Assembly: GCA_963969495.1 (NCBI GenBank)
Contig: OZ018321.1
Span: forward strand, 187,641,485 to 187,705,484
DNA: 64,000 bases
From: Ceratothoa steindachneri
Lineage: Eukaryota > Arthropoda > Malacostraca > Isopoda > Cymothoidae
Direction: 5' to 3'
Part shown: positions 30,855-40,879 of the stretch, piece by piece
Layout: every line of letters begins with the position of its first letter
How positions within the stretch are numbered: position 1 is the stretch's first letter
Translations under genes and position numbers: made by a program
The notes under the pieces: generated by a model
The model's database searches: none
Told to the model about the DNA's origin: nothing
What the model saw: only the letters and a program-made list of their open reading frames with translations

Positions 30855-31887
30855 TGCCGTGGTATGACATTACATTATATCAATACCATATTATATCTAT
30901 GGGGAAAGGACCAATAACTTAAAGGCGAGCCGACAAGGGACGGAACGCCACGAGTTTCAACGCGCGGAACAGTGAGAAAGAGTGCAATGAAGTAAGTCAA
31001 ATTTTGGGCAATGGCAAAGCTCAAGGTTATTTAAAGAGGCATGTACAAAAATATAATTTTATTCACATAAAATAAGATAATAAATAGGCAGAATTAAATT
31101 GGTAAATGAGGGGGGAATTGCAGAGTTATGCGTCAGACTCTGAAGTTAAAAATTAATGTATTACAGAAGGAGACTATTCAAATGGGGAGGATTAACTCAA
31201 TTTGGTTGCTGAAGGGGGAGAGGGCTTGGCTTATGAATAATACCGGGTGAGACGTCAGGGTAAGGCTTCACGGATGTCTTCTGCAGGCAATAAACGTGCA
31301 GGCGAGGGCGCTCGGAGGTTCTGAGCGGGAAGTTGTCGTGATGACGGTTTTCCAAAAGGAAAAGGGGGAGACGTCCGGTCCAGGGGAAAGTGTTTCGGTC
31401 ACCCGATAACAAGGAGAGAAACGAGGAGGGCTTCGACAGGAGTTGATGAGTGGAGTCGAAAAAATCGCTTGGTAGCGATCGTCAAATGGAATTACCTCAC
31501 TGGCTGCAGCTAATTCCAACACACAAATATTTCAGCCGTCACTTTGCTTTGTTGTTAGCACCTGACTTGGAACTAGGGGAATCTTCTTGGATCCCGGCGA
31601 AACTCCTCCACTCTGTGTCTCCCACATGGAAGACGGGCCATATATATATCCGAGGCTTCCCCCGCGGGGGTCGGGGAAACAGCGCTACTCTCGAATGGCC
31701 TCGAATCTTCACGTCGAGGCGATTCTAACCCGCGTAAAGGTGGTACGTTGTGGACGCGGTTCGAGGTACTGATTGTGGAGGGGGGAGGGGCTTACCCATT
31801 TAAACCCACTGGAATTCTAGAATCTTCTCAAGCGCATGGTCTTCACTTCCGTGCTGGAAAAGAAATTCCCTGTGGAATTCCCTCACA
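30855..31887 (-). repeat. 3' LTR of the Gypsy element
   Basis: 1,033 bp, beginning TGCCGTGGTATGACATTA and ending CCTCACA on the plus strand, matching 34,741-35,769. On the minus strand a TATATATA box (about 31,640-31,647) and an AATAAA (31,060-31,065) are in promoter-then-poly(A) order. Confidence 0.9.
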
Positions 31888-32283
31888 CATCTCTCATCTG
31901 AAAGATGATGCTTTTTAGAGCAGTTGCGTAGGAAAGGATCATCCCACCCGTCGAACTAGAATTATCAAGGGTCTAGGGAAATTCTGACCTGCTACGATAG
32001 GTGTACACACAAAAAAAACGTTATTCTGTGCTTAGCGGGGAATTTACGGGCATAAGCCTCAAACGGGTCAATTCCTGAGACAATTTAACTAGAAAAATTT
32101 TAAACAAAAAAACTCACAGGAGAACATTGGCGACATTTCAGTGGACCCCCCCAAAAAGGATACAATTAAATGGAGGCAAGAATATGGGACTAATGACTAA
32201 ACAATTAAGTGGACCCCAAACAATCATAATTAAGAACATTAATGAGATGATATATACAAATCACGTGGAAACCTTCGCTCACT

Positions 32284-32459
32284 TTAGGGTATGGATGAGG
32301 TAATCCACGTCTCCTCTAGCCTCGAGGACGGGGTAGGGTCCCTTCCACTGGCTAAGGAGTTTGTTGCTTTCCGTGGGAAGTAGTACCAGCACCTGCGCGC
32401 CTGGCTTGAATTTTCGTTCTCGTGACTCAAGGTCAAAGTACCTCTCAATAAGTCCTTCT
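32284..32459 (-). pseudogene. Gypsy pol C-terminal remnant (GPY/F-like domain)
   Basis: In the frame ending near 32,284 the minus strand reads FDLESRERKFKPGAQVLVLL, then PTESNKLLSQWKGPYPVLEA and DVDYLIHTL. This is the GPY/F-type module that follows the integrase core in many animal Gypsy elements (RKFK-GD-VLVLLPT-SNKLL-QWKGPY-V). Nothing between the protease and this module resembles reverse transcriptase or integrase, so a large deletion ends close to 32,460. Confidence 0.7.
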
Positions 32460-33296
32460 TCACAAGATACGACACTCGTTTGTTACCACGGGTAGGCTCA
32501 CGCTCGAGAGTTTTAGGTTTCTCCCAAGGGGGAGGAGAGTTGCGCACTCCTTTTGGGCGCGGGAAAACTTGTCGCTCCGGAAGGTTTGGAACTCCGGGTC
32601 GATAGGGGTTTCTAGGGGAACGGGTGCATGGAATTCCAGGGCTGCCTGTGTACGGGTAATCACGGGCTGGGCCACGGGATGGTCGTGTATTACGGGGTTC
32701 TGACCGAACAAAACGGAGCAGAACTGGATTGGGGCCGCTTCCAATTCAGCCCAACCGGACATATAGTCACACTCGATGTGACAACGAGTTACTGGGAAAC
32801 GACTGGCCAGGCCAAGGTAGTCGTGGACCACCGCAAACTTCTTGTGGTCGGTACCAACAGGGGGGAGTAGGTTCTCAGACACTATGATGCAGGTGCACCC
32901 GGTGTCACGGACGAGGGTGCATACTCGGCGACCGTTCACAGTTCCGTTCTTGAATTTCAATCCACCAGAGTTGTTCTCATTAAAGAGGAAGTTTACCTGA
33001 TGGACCGGATCTTTGGCGGGCGAGGGAGGATCGGGGGTCTCCTGAGGCGACGGAGGAGGAGCAGGGGCAGCCCAGATTTGGTGCACTTGGTGGGACTGAG
33101 AGTTTGCGAATCGGGAGTTTTGAGGACAGTTCGTAAGGTAATGGCCGGGAACTCCGCAGGTGTAACAGACGATCGGGTTCTTTTTGTACGGCACAACCAG
33201 GGGAGAAGAAACTAGATGCTTAACGTCTCGGTGTTCAGATGGATGGAAGTTTCTTGGCTTCGAGGGACTAGGAACTTTGGTAAATCTTAGAACCAA
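32460..33296 (-). CDS. Gypsy zinc knuckle and retropepsin (gag-pro)
   Basis: A 278-codon frame, -1 relative to gag. Residues 44-57 are a CCHC knuckle, CYTCGVPGHYLTNC, which binds the genomic RNA. A proline-rich linker follows (about 75-95), then an aspartic protease active site LVRDTGC at residues 128-134. DTG is the retropepsin signature; the protease would cleave the polyprotein. Toward the end FRSDKFSRAQKECATL resembles the start of the segment before the reverse transcriptase, and the frame then runs into the deletion. In the -1 frame the coding potential extends upstream of the first Met, past 33,300 (DPKTPPKLVLRFTK), up to the slippery heptamer at 33,329-33,335. The real product is therefore probably a frameshift fusion rather than one starting here. 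Confidence 0.75.
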   Translation of the reverse strand: MVLRFTKVPSPSKPRNFHPSEHRDVKHLVSSPLVVPYKKNPIVCYTCGVPGHYLTNCPQNSRFANSQSHQVHQIWAAPAPPPSPQETPDPPSPAKDPVHQVNFLFNENNSGGLKFKNGTVNGRRVCTLVRDTGCTCIIVSENLLPPVGTDHKKFAVVHDYLGLASRFPVTRCHIECDYMSGWAELEAAPIQFCSVLFGQNPVIHDHPVAQPVITRTQAALEFHAPVPLETPIDPEFQTFRSDKFSRAQKECATLLPLGRNLKLSSVSLPVVTNECRIL

Positions 33297-34333
33297 TTTA
33301 GGAGGGGTCTTAGGATCATAAAATTTAATTTTGGGACCGATTGGGCAGCTTTTTTAACATCCTTAGGGTATAAATTGTGACTACCCGCGTAGACATCGGC
33401 CTCTTCCAAGCACCCCTTGAAAGTGGCACAACGTTTATCCTTAATGAAGGCGCGAATTTCGGGAGCCACGGCAGCTTTAAGCTGATCCCTAAGGGAAAAG
33501 TTCAGAAGGGACTCGTAGATATGGGGAATCTTGCACGCATCCAGCCAACACTGAAGATGTCTTTTGGGGATGTACCCGTGTTGTTGAAATGTTTGGCCAG
33601 GGCTGATCCTTTCCTGGCGGAATCGAGAGCGGTAGAATTCGCAATTCATATGAACAACGGCTAACAATTCGGACTTAAACGTGGAATAGTCCAAAGTTGC
33701 TTCCGGGGGAAGGGAGATGAAGATACCTCTTAACTGGGCATTTGGGAGGGGAAGTAAGCCAGCGACGCCATCATTTTTGAGATCCCATCTATTAATCTGA
33801 AAGATTCTTTCAAACTGGGTAAAAAATGACCCAAAGTCCTCTCCATCATTAAAAGCGAGAAGGTTGACTAAAGGAGTTTGGGGAATTTCAGCTCGGGAAC
33901 CAATGGACTGAGAATCCATTTGATTTCGGCTCATTTCCAGCTCCTGCTGCCTAATTTGTTCATGTTCTTCCATATCCATTTTGTTCTTCTCCATCTCCAT
34001 TTCCATCTTCAGTTTGTTCTCCATCTCCGTTTTCAGTTTGTTCTCCTCCATATCCATCTCCGCTTTTAGTTTGTTCTCCTCCATCTCCATCTCTATTTTC
34101 AGTTTGTTCTCCTCCATCTCCATCTTCAGTTTGTTCTCCATCTCCGTTTTTCTTAGTTCCTCTTCTCTTCGCTCTGCCCGTTCGTTCCTCTCTTCTTCCT
34201 GTACGTAATTTAACAGGTCTTTGCCCGAAAGACCTAAAATTTCACCCTGACTCTTGAATTTTTCGAAGGATGACATTGGTACGCAGTTAACTGAGTGAAC
34301 ACTGACACGCGAACGAGCTAGGACACTACCCAC
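33287..34333 (-). CDS. Gypsy gag with N-terminal coiled coil
   Basis: A 348-codon open frame. The first methionine or the one at residue 20 (MSSFEKFKSQGEILGLSGKD) could start it; the latter matches the usual family start FEKF---G--LGLSGKDLL-Y. Residues about 45-130 are Glu/Lys/Met heptads (EMENKLKMEMEENKLK) forming a long coiled coil with internal 14- to 17-residue repeats. From about 160 comes a capsid-like region (FGSFFTQFERIFQINRWD, YRSRFRQERISPGQTFQQH, SLRDQLKAAVAPEIRAFIKD). Gag would assemble the particle. The frame ends 16 codons after a C_CCA_AAA heptamer, while the zinc knuckle is in the -1 frame. Confidence 0.8.
   Translation of the reverse strand: MGSVLARSRVSVHSVNCVPMSSFEKFKSQGEILGLSGKDLLNYVQEEERNERAERREEELRKTEMENKLKMEMEENKLKIEMEMEENKLKAEMDMEENKLKTEMENKLKMEMEMEKNKMDMEEHEQIRQQELEMSRNQMDSQSIGSRAEIPQTPLVNLLAFNDGEDFGSFFTQFERIFQINRWDLKNDGVAGLLPLPNAQLRGIFISLPPEATLDYSTFKSELLAVVHMNCEFYRSRFRQERISPGQTFQQHGYIPKRHLQCWLDACKIPHIYESLLNFSLRDQLKAAVAPEIRAFIKDKRCATFKGCLEEADVYAGSHNLYPKDVKKAAQSVPKLNFMILRPLLNWF
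33329..33335 (-). promoter_or_regulatory. Candidate -1 frameshift heptamer CCCAAAA
   Basis: On the minus strand the heptamer is in the gag frame as C CCA AAA, an exact X XXY YYZ pattern. Slipping back one base enters the frame that encodes the zinc knuckle and protease and avoids the gag stop at 33,287. A single-base indel in this copy would give the same picture, so a functional role is unproven. Confidence 0.4.
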
Positions 34334-34740
34334 GCGAAACGAATACTTGAATATTCGTGAAGGGCTTATTCACAAAATAATTATGATACAGCTACCTACC
34401 TCTGCTGTTTCTGAGCGGAAAAAAAAAATGGTCCTACAGGAATTAGGACACCAAAGATCTTAACTCTTTTGGATTAATAACCAGGAGAGTCTCCAAAATT
34501 CAAACACAATAAAAAAATTAATTACCTGGGATCTAACACAAAATCTAAATAGATTACGTTCCACTGCTTTTCAATTAACTTGAAATTGCCTTCTGCCAGT
34601 ACAATACAAAAATTAAAATAAAAGGGATAGACGTGAATAACAAGGGAATTTCTAATGTTGAAATTAAAATGACACGGGTTCGTAAAAAACCCAAACACAC
34701 TTGGCACCAAAATTATATAATATTTATATTAATAAATATA
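34334..34740 (-). other. Gypsy 5' leader with PBS-like sequence
   Basis: Between the 5' LTR and gag the minus strand reads an AT-rich stretch and then TTTTGGTGCCAAGTGTG at about 34,698-34,714. TGG-G-CCAA resembles a tRNA primer-binding site, but it lies about 27 bases from the LTR edge instead of adjoining it. No other function seen. Confidence 0.4.
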
Positions 34741-35769
34741 TGTCGTGGTATGACATTACATTATATCAATACCATATTATATCTATGGGGAAAGGACCAA
34801 TAACTTAAAGGCGAGCCGACAAGGGACGGAACGCCACGAGTTTCGACGCGCGGAACAGCGACAAAGAGTGCAACGAGGTTAGGCAAATTTTGGGCAATGG
34901 CAAAGCTCAAGGTTATTTAAAGAGGCATGTACAAAAATAAAATTTTATTCACATAAAATAAGATAATAAATAGGCAGAATTAAATTGGTAAATGAGGGGG
35001 GAATTGCAGAGTTATGCGTCAGACTCTGAAGTTAAAAATTAATGTATTACAGAAGGAGACTATTCAAATGGGGAGGATTAACTCAATTTGGTTGCTGAAG
35101 GGGGAGAGGGCTTGGCTTATGGATAATACCGGGTGAGACGTCAGGGTAAGGCTTCACGGATGTCTTCTGCAGGCAATAAACGTGCGGGCGAGGGCGCTCG
35201 GAGGTTCTGAGCGGGAAGTTGACTTGATGACGGTTTTCCAAAAGGGGAGGGGGGGCGGTAACGTCCGGTCCAGGGGAGAGTGTTTCAGCCACCCGAAAAC
35301 GAGGAGGGCTTCGATAGGAGTTGATGAGTGGAGTCGGAAAAATCGCTCGGTAGCGATCGTCAAATGGAATTACCTCACTGGCTGCAGCTAATTCCAACAC
35401 ACAAATATTTCAACCGTCACTTTGATTTGTTGTTAGCACCTGAATTGGAACTAGGGGAATCTTCTTGGGTCCGGGCGAGACTCCTCAACTCTGTGTCTCC
35501 CATATGGAAGACGAGCCCTATATATATCCGAGGCTCCCCCTGCGGGAGTCGGTGAAACAGCGCTACTCTTGGATGGCCTCGAATCTTCACGCCGAGGCGA
35601 TTCTAACCCGCGTAAAGGTGGTCCGTGGGGTTCGCGGTTCGAGGTTACCGCTTGTGAATGGGGAAGGGGGGGCTTACCCATTTAAGCCTAACCAAATTCA
35701 AGAATCTTCTCCAGCGCATGGTCTTCACTTCCGTGCTGGAAAAGAAATTCCACGTGGAATTTCCCCACA
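34741..35769 (-). repeat. 5' LTR of the Gypsy element
   Basis: 1,029 bp, direct copy of 30,855-31,887, beginning TGTCGTGGTATGACATTA and ending CCCCACA on the plus strand. On the minus strand a TATATATA box lies at about 35,519-35,526 and AATAAA at 34,944-34,949. This is the copy that would drive transcription. Confidence 0.9.
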
Positions 35770-35774
35770 TAGAC
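35770..35774. repeat. Target-site duplication TAGAC (right)
   Basis: Matches TAGAC at 30,850-30,854 on the other flank of the Gypsy element. Confidence 0.85.
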
Positions 35775-36084
35775 AAGCCAAGAGAAGTGCACACCAAGAG
35801 ATAGGGTCTATGATTGAAGCGATAACTAAACAACTCGCAAGATAAAAAGATAAATCTTATACCGCAAAATTCGTTATTTCACACCTATGTAGACTTGTCT
35901 GCTTGATTCCTCACTCTCTCCAAACAAGAATAATATCCGCCCCTGTCATTACTTCCGGCATTACGCAATTACGAGTACCTGTTTCATAACCACTTAGAAT
36001 AGTGATTCTCAGAATTTTGTACACCATGCTTCCTTTCATATGAATATAATAAAAATCTGATCTTCTTCTATATTATTTTTTATA
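35775..36084. other. Unassigned spacer
   Basis: AT-rich sequence between the Gypsy element and mariner copy 2. No motif recognised. Confidence 0.35.
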
Positions 36085-36086
36085 TA

Positions 36087-37013
36087 TGAGGGGCAGTCAA
36101 TAAGTCTTGCGAATCGGTAGGGCAAAACAGAGGAAGGGGGATGGCTGTTTGTGGGGGGTGTTAAGACAAGTTAAGGCAAGTCAGGACCTGCAGCTGCACG
36201 CTCCTGCATCGTCTATTTAAGAAGCAGTAGCTGATCGCAGATCGTCAGTCACAAATTTTTCAACAATGGACAAGGTTGAGCACCGAGCAGTGATTAAATT
36301 TTTGACCAAGGAAGGCAGGAATGCAAAAGAGATCCATGAACGCATGGTTGCAGTGTACACCGCCCCTTCCTATGCCACCATTGCTCGCTGGAATAGGGAG
36401 TTCCGCCATGGTCGTGAGTCCCTTGAATATGACCCCCATCCAGGACGCCCGTCAGACGTGACCAACGAGGACAATGTGGCCCGTCTGGAGAGGATCATCC
36501 TCGAAAATCGACGGGTGAAGGTCAAAGAAATCGAGCGAGAACTTGGAATATCACATGGAAGTGTTATCAACATAATCCACGACAATTTGGCCATGACCCA
36601 GGTCTTTGCCCGTTGGTTCCCTAGAAACCTCACGCCCCATGATCGACTTTAACGTCATCAAAGTCCACAAGGTCAGAGTTGCACAAGCTGTCCTGCACGA
36701 GTGCGGATTCGAAGAGCTCAACCATCCCCCCTACAGTCCAGATCTGGCCCCTAGCGACTACTTTTTATTCCGCCAGCTCAAGTCTGCACTGCGTGGACGC
36801 CGGTTTAGGGACGATGAAGATGTCCAGCTCGCCGTCCAGGAGTGGATTGAACAGCAGTCGGGAGATTTCTGGTTGTCGGGAATTCGAATCCTCAGGGACA
36901 AGTGGCGCAATTGCATTAAAGTCGAGGGTAGTTATATTGAAACATAATAAAACAATTTTCCTCATATCTCGTTTCCTTATATCCGAATTGCAAAACTTAT
37001 TGACCGCTCCTCG
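36087..37013 (+). mobile_element. mariner element 2, internally deleted
   Basis: Same TIR family as 29,392-30,677, here TGAGGGGCAGTCAATAAG at the left and inverted CGAGGAGCGGTCAATAAG at the right, with TA at 36,085-36,086 and 37,014-37,015. It is 927 bp against 1,286 bp for the full copy. About 360 bp of the catalytic region are missing, joined at about 36,664 with a 2-bp overlap (GT). TIRs are preserved, so a relative's transposase could in principle act on it. Confidence 0.92.
36266..36947 (+). pseudogene. mariner transposase 2, catalytic core deleted
   Basis: The 128-codon frame from 36,266 has an undamaged DNA-binding half: MDKVEHRAVIKFLTKEGRNA, PSYATIARWNREFRHGRESL, a GRPSD linker and ISHGSVINIIHDNLAMT, up to NLTPHDRL. 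The deletion then removes the segments with the first and second catalytic aspartates. The sequence resumes in another frame with KVRVAQAVLHECGFEELNHP, YSPDLAPSDYFLF and the C-terminus to 36,947. The N-terminal piece could still be made as a TIR-binding peptide; that consequence is inference. Confidence 0.85.
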
Positions 37014-37015
37014 TA

Positions 37016-39449
37016 TGTAATTTGAAATGGCATTACAAATTTCGCCTGTAAGATGGCGTTGAATAAGTGGATAGAGATCTGAGTTTCGTGTGGACGAGTT
37101 TCAGCTTAATACTTTAGCTCCATCAACCATGAGACAAAGGTAAAGAGTTAAAATGATGAGGTACTGGCAAGGAGGACTACATAATCTTGGAATGATGCAA
37201 CTTCCTTGCTTTCTGGCTTATGGACGGTTCATGCGGCACTACTACTGTGGTATCACCATTTTCTCCTGGCTAACAGTCATGCTACACACACACAACTCAT
37301 TCTTGTCATAGCCGCAAAGAAAGTCTCGTTTCGTGTGCATTTTTAGTTTTCATGTAAATATGTAGTGGCGCCACTAGCTTAGTTGTGCACAAAAACTCCT
37401 TGCCTTGCCACCACAAATATGGCTGCACCACCAGACTGGTGGTGTGGTCGCGTCTGAAAGGTTGTTACATTTGAATTAATGCTATCATATTGTGGCGTCT
37501 TGAGGAGAAGCTCTTAAAACTCACATAAAATGCTTTGAAGCTTCTTGAAACAAAGGAAGCACCATCGAATGCCAAAATTTTTGCGAATTTTGAATGTATT
37601 TTATCAAAGATTAAATCCAAATTACTTCTCAAGAATAAAATTAATGGATAGGGAAATTTGGGTCAAAAGGCATTCACACGTCCTAATATAGTTGTTGTGA
37701 CTTTTGTTAGAATTTCAGAATACATAAAATTTAAGTCTCAAATATATTTTCTTTTTTGTTTTTAAAAAAAGTGATAATTAAGTCTACGAACTTTATTTTT
37801 TATGCCCATTTGAGGAAAAGTGGTTTATAATATTTTATCTTGTTGAAATAGTTTATTCATTATGTATATTATTTCTTCCCTGTATTTAATATCTAACGCT
37901 ATTTTACACATACAGGGTGGAATTATAAAATAACCAGGCAAGGTATAAGTAATCATTCCCACCAAATTTCAAAATGTACAAAGTTCCCTCAAATAAGCTC
38001 TAAAACTTGAGGCCGAGGTTAGATCATTTATCTCAAAAGATCATTTAAATTATTGTATAAAAGTAATGCAACTTATGTTCCTCCAAATATCCAGTTCGCA
38101 CTTAGCTCTACATATTTTATAATCTGATTAAACTAACAGGGGAAATGTCCTTCGCTGTTCCAGTTTTTCTTACCGAAAACATAACCGCAATGTTGCCCAA
38201 TTTTAGTGATTTTTTCCCCACTGTCGAAAAAAATATATAGAAAATCTTAAATAGTTATACATTTAAAAGAGAAATTCAATCTCTTGAACACCTACAGCCA
38301 AACTATACGGCAATAACTCCACCTTCTGTGTATTTTTGAAGAAACGCTAAACTTTATTTTAATTGATAGCTAATATTTAAGATCCAATTATTTATTGCAA
38401 ACTTACGCTTCAACAATGGCAGCTATATAGATCTGCTACTCTTAAAAAAGAATTATTCAAAAGTTTGCTTAAGCAATTCATACTTTGCCGTGGGGCTAAG
38501 TGGACGAGACTTAGATTATTTTGCGGCACAGTCCCCACTCTTTATGCCAATATAAATTCCCTTTAACCGAACATAAATTATTACACCATTTAGTTAAAAG
38601 TAGGTGAAAGACTAGGATGTTCATACAACCATCTTACAAAAACAACTTGATAGTTGTTCATAATATTAGAGGTTAAACTTTTCATATTATAATGTGTTCT
38701 ATTGTCAACTAAAGTATTTTCTTTTAAAATGCAAAATGCTTCCACAATTTGTATTATTTTGAGATCTTCAAATTTGGCAATGAGTATGAAATTTCCGAAA
38801 TCAATTCGATCATATTCCTCTTTTCTATGTTGTACAGAAGCACAATTAAAGTTACTCAATTAAAGGCCGTGTTGATGCTTTTTAATACTTCAATTATAAC
38901 TAATGCTTTCACCCATCTATCTTTGGTTAGTGTCGGCTGAAGGGATTTCATAAATACAACCTGTACGGGGCTAGATTTAGTTATTTTATGTGTGAGAACA
39001 ACACTAAAAATTTGGGAACAGGTGAGGACAAATTGGATTATGTTAGTTGTTCTTTTCTGATTTCTTTATAAATATGTCTTCAAATTTCATCAAACCAAAT
39101 TCGGTTATATATGCAACGAAGTTTATCTAATAGTAATAACATTTATGTGGTCCATTCTGGGGCAGGTTGTGGTTAAATTTAATTTTAGGGATAAATTATT
39201 AACCAGCATTTGCGAGGCAATCGATGAGTATTTCACTAGTAGTGGAACCAATTCAGTCGAAGTTATTCATACATGCTAGCGCGTCCGTGTACTCAATTAT
39301 ATACTTTATAGTTACTTCTATAAGAGCAAAGGTGTAGACGGGGGTGTCTTCAGTTAGTGAGTGCATATATATCTATATATCTATCTATTTCTCAATTATT
39401 CGACACGGGAAAGTACTCATTATGTAGGCTCACAGAGGAAATGTCCTAA
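37016..39449. other. Unassigned 2.4-kb AT-rich stretch
   Basis: No coding family recognised. TACAGGGTGGAATTATAAAA at about 37,911 resembles a Tc1/mariner-type terminus but I found no partner. A 63-codon plus frame at 38,749 and an 89-codon minus frame at 38,590 lack motifs. Confidence 0.4.
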
Positions 39450-39677
39450 CATTTCATAAATAAAATCATATTTAACTTTGCATTAAAAATTTATAATTCC
39501 CTGAGCCCTTGCGTAATTCTCATCAAGAGCTACCTACGAGATCACTCCAAGACACTGGATGACGCGAAAATAATAGCTGAGAAATACTATAACATTGAAG
39601 ACCAATTTGAAAATGATAAGGATGCAATTTATGCCAGAATCTATTTGGTTCAGGTGAGGGAGGAAACCCTTCGATAA
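39450..39677 (+). other. Possible exon of an unrecognised gene
   Basis: A frame open from 39,450 to the TAA at 39,675 has protein-like composition unlike its AT-rich surroundings: PCVILIKSYLRDHSKTLDDA then KIIAEKYYNIEDQFENDKDA and IYARIYLVQ. Immediately after VQ (39,651-39,653) is CAG|GTGAGG, a good splice donor at a codon boundary. A weak acceptor candidate is the AG at 39,504-39,505. There is no in-frame ATG. I do not recognise the family; it could be a fragment of an unknown mobile element. Confidence 0.3.
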
Positions 39678-39843
39678 ATATGAAGTCTCTAAAAATTATT
39701 TCTATCTTTTTTTGTTTTTCTGTATTCTTGTGATTTCCCTAATCCCCAAACACTGTAATTGAATTTAATTTGTATGTCCATTGAGTTTAGTGATTATGTT
39801 TTTGTATATTTTTGTAATGTTATGAAATAATCATATGTAATTA

Positions 39844-39850
<7 letters not shown>

Positions 39851-39922
<72 letters not shown>
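39851..39922. repeat. (TA)n microsatellite at Penelope 5' limit
   Basis: Pure TA tract ending a few bases before Penelope-type coding sequence begins. Confidence 0.97.
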
Positions 39923-39924
<2 letters not shown>

Positions 39925-39929
39925 ATTGG

Positions 39930-40660
39930 AGTCTACTATGACAACAAATAGAGAGGTGGTGACGAAGGTTTGAAATTCTCTGTCTACAGGAAGCCAACCA
40001 ACATAGATGACTTTATCCGCTATCTATTGGCCCACGACTCTCGGGCAAAAAATGGGCATCGTCATCGGATTCTTCCTGCGCGCACGGAGGATCTGCAGCC
40101 ATGAATTCAGTTCACATGAGGAGAAGTACATCCAAAACTCCGTCTAGAAGCTGGAGTACCCGGTGGCCATCATCAGGAAGGCAAGGGACAAGGCCATGAA
40201 TATCAGTCAGCGTGATGCAGCAGCAAGGGAAGTGAGGCTTAGTTAAAATACATCTCAGCCTCTACTAGCTTCCTATCTATCGAAGTAGGAAGAAAGCTGT
40301 CTCCATCTACCAAAGTCCCCCTTTGAGACGGCGTCAAAGTGGGAGGCATCTGCCGCGCCAAACCACCGACGGAGACTAACAAGAACTCTGTATTATATAG
40401 GATACTCTGCAGCGACTGCCCCTAGGCCTTCTTTGGTGAAACACACACGGGCATGGACACCCGAGTAGGTGAGTACAAGCAGGGTATTCGGGCAGGACGG
40501 TTCAGCAACGCTCTCACCGAACACCTGTGAGATGCTGATCACCATATCAGCTGGAGGGAAGCGAGGGCAGTTGCGTATGCTTCAAACAGAAGGAGGAGGA
40601 AGGCATTGGAAGCGGCATTCATAACCCTTCATAATGCCTGAACACCAACTCTAGATTTTC
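39930..40660 (+). pseudogene. Penelope-like reverse transcriptase end and GIY-YIG endonuclease, decayed
   Basis: The plus strand reads DEGLKFSVYRKPTNIDDFIR and YLLAHDSRAKNG, and after a one-base shift near 40,050 IVIGFFLRARRICSHEFSSH, EEKYIQNSV, a TAG, KLEYPVAIIRKARDKAM and a TAA near 40,245. This is the thumb of a Penelope reverse transcriptase (FSVYRKPTNK-DFIH, SG-VIGFFLRA-RICS). Downstream, 40,380-40,640 encodes a decayed GIY-YIG domain: NSVLYRILCSDCP, TAG, AFFGET (YIG replaced by FFG), MDTRVGEYKQGIRAGRFSNA and LTEHL. It differs from the 27-kb copy and so represents a second Penelope lineage. Everything 5' is missing up to the TA tract. Confidence 0.7.
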
Positions 40661-40879
40661 AACATACATCGGAACGTGGCCAAGCAAGTAGTCTTTCCCT
40701 TTCCTTTGCCTCCTTTGTTGTGAAATAGATGCATAGGAACATCTTCGCGGTGCTGGACTGCCCCACACACTGGCCCCGACTCACCAGGGAACTTTCTAAT
40801 CAGCGACAGCTCAGACAATGGTCAGAATATTATTCAGTCGCATGCATATATAAGCCGGCGGTCCCACTCATAAATATAT

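Larger units (their letters stand above)
30855..35769 (-). mobile_element. Gypsy LTR retrotransposon, internally deleted
   Basis: Two direct LTRs with TG...CA ends, a perfect TAGAC duplication and a 2.85-kb interior make up a 4.9-kb element read on the minus strand. The interior holds gag, zinc knuckle and retropepsin, then jumps to the region after the integrase core. Reverse transcriptase, RNase H and the integrase core are absent; a complete Gypsy interior would be about 4-5 kb. It could be mobilised only by a relative's enzymes. The LTRs have accumulated visible substitutions and indels, so the insertion is not recent. Confidence 0.85.

Noticed and set aside
33878..34208. Phe/Ile/Ser-rich plus-strand frames
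   Set aside because: Antisense shadow of the Glu/Lys/Met coiled coil in the Gypsy gag.
37911..37940. TACAGGGTGG... as the end of a Tc1/mariner element
   Set aside because: No inverted partner and no transposase sequence were found within the following 2 kb.
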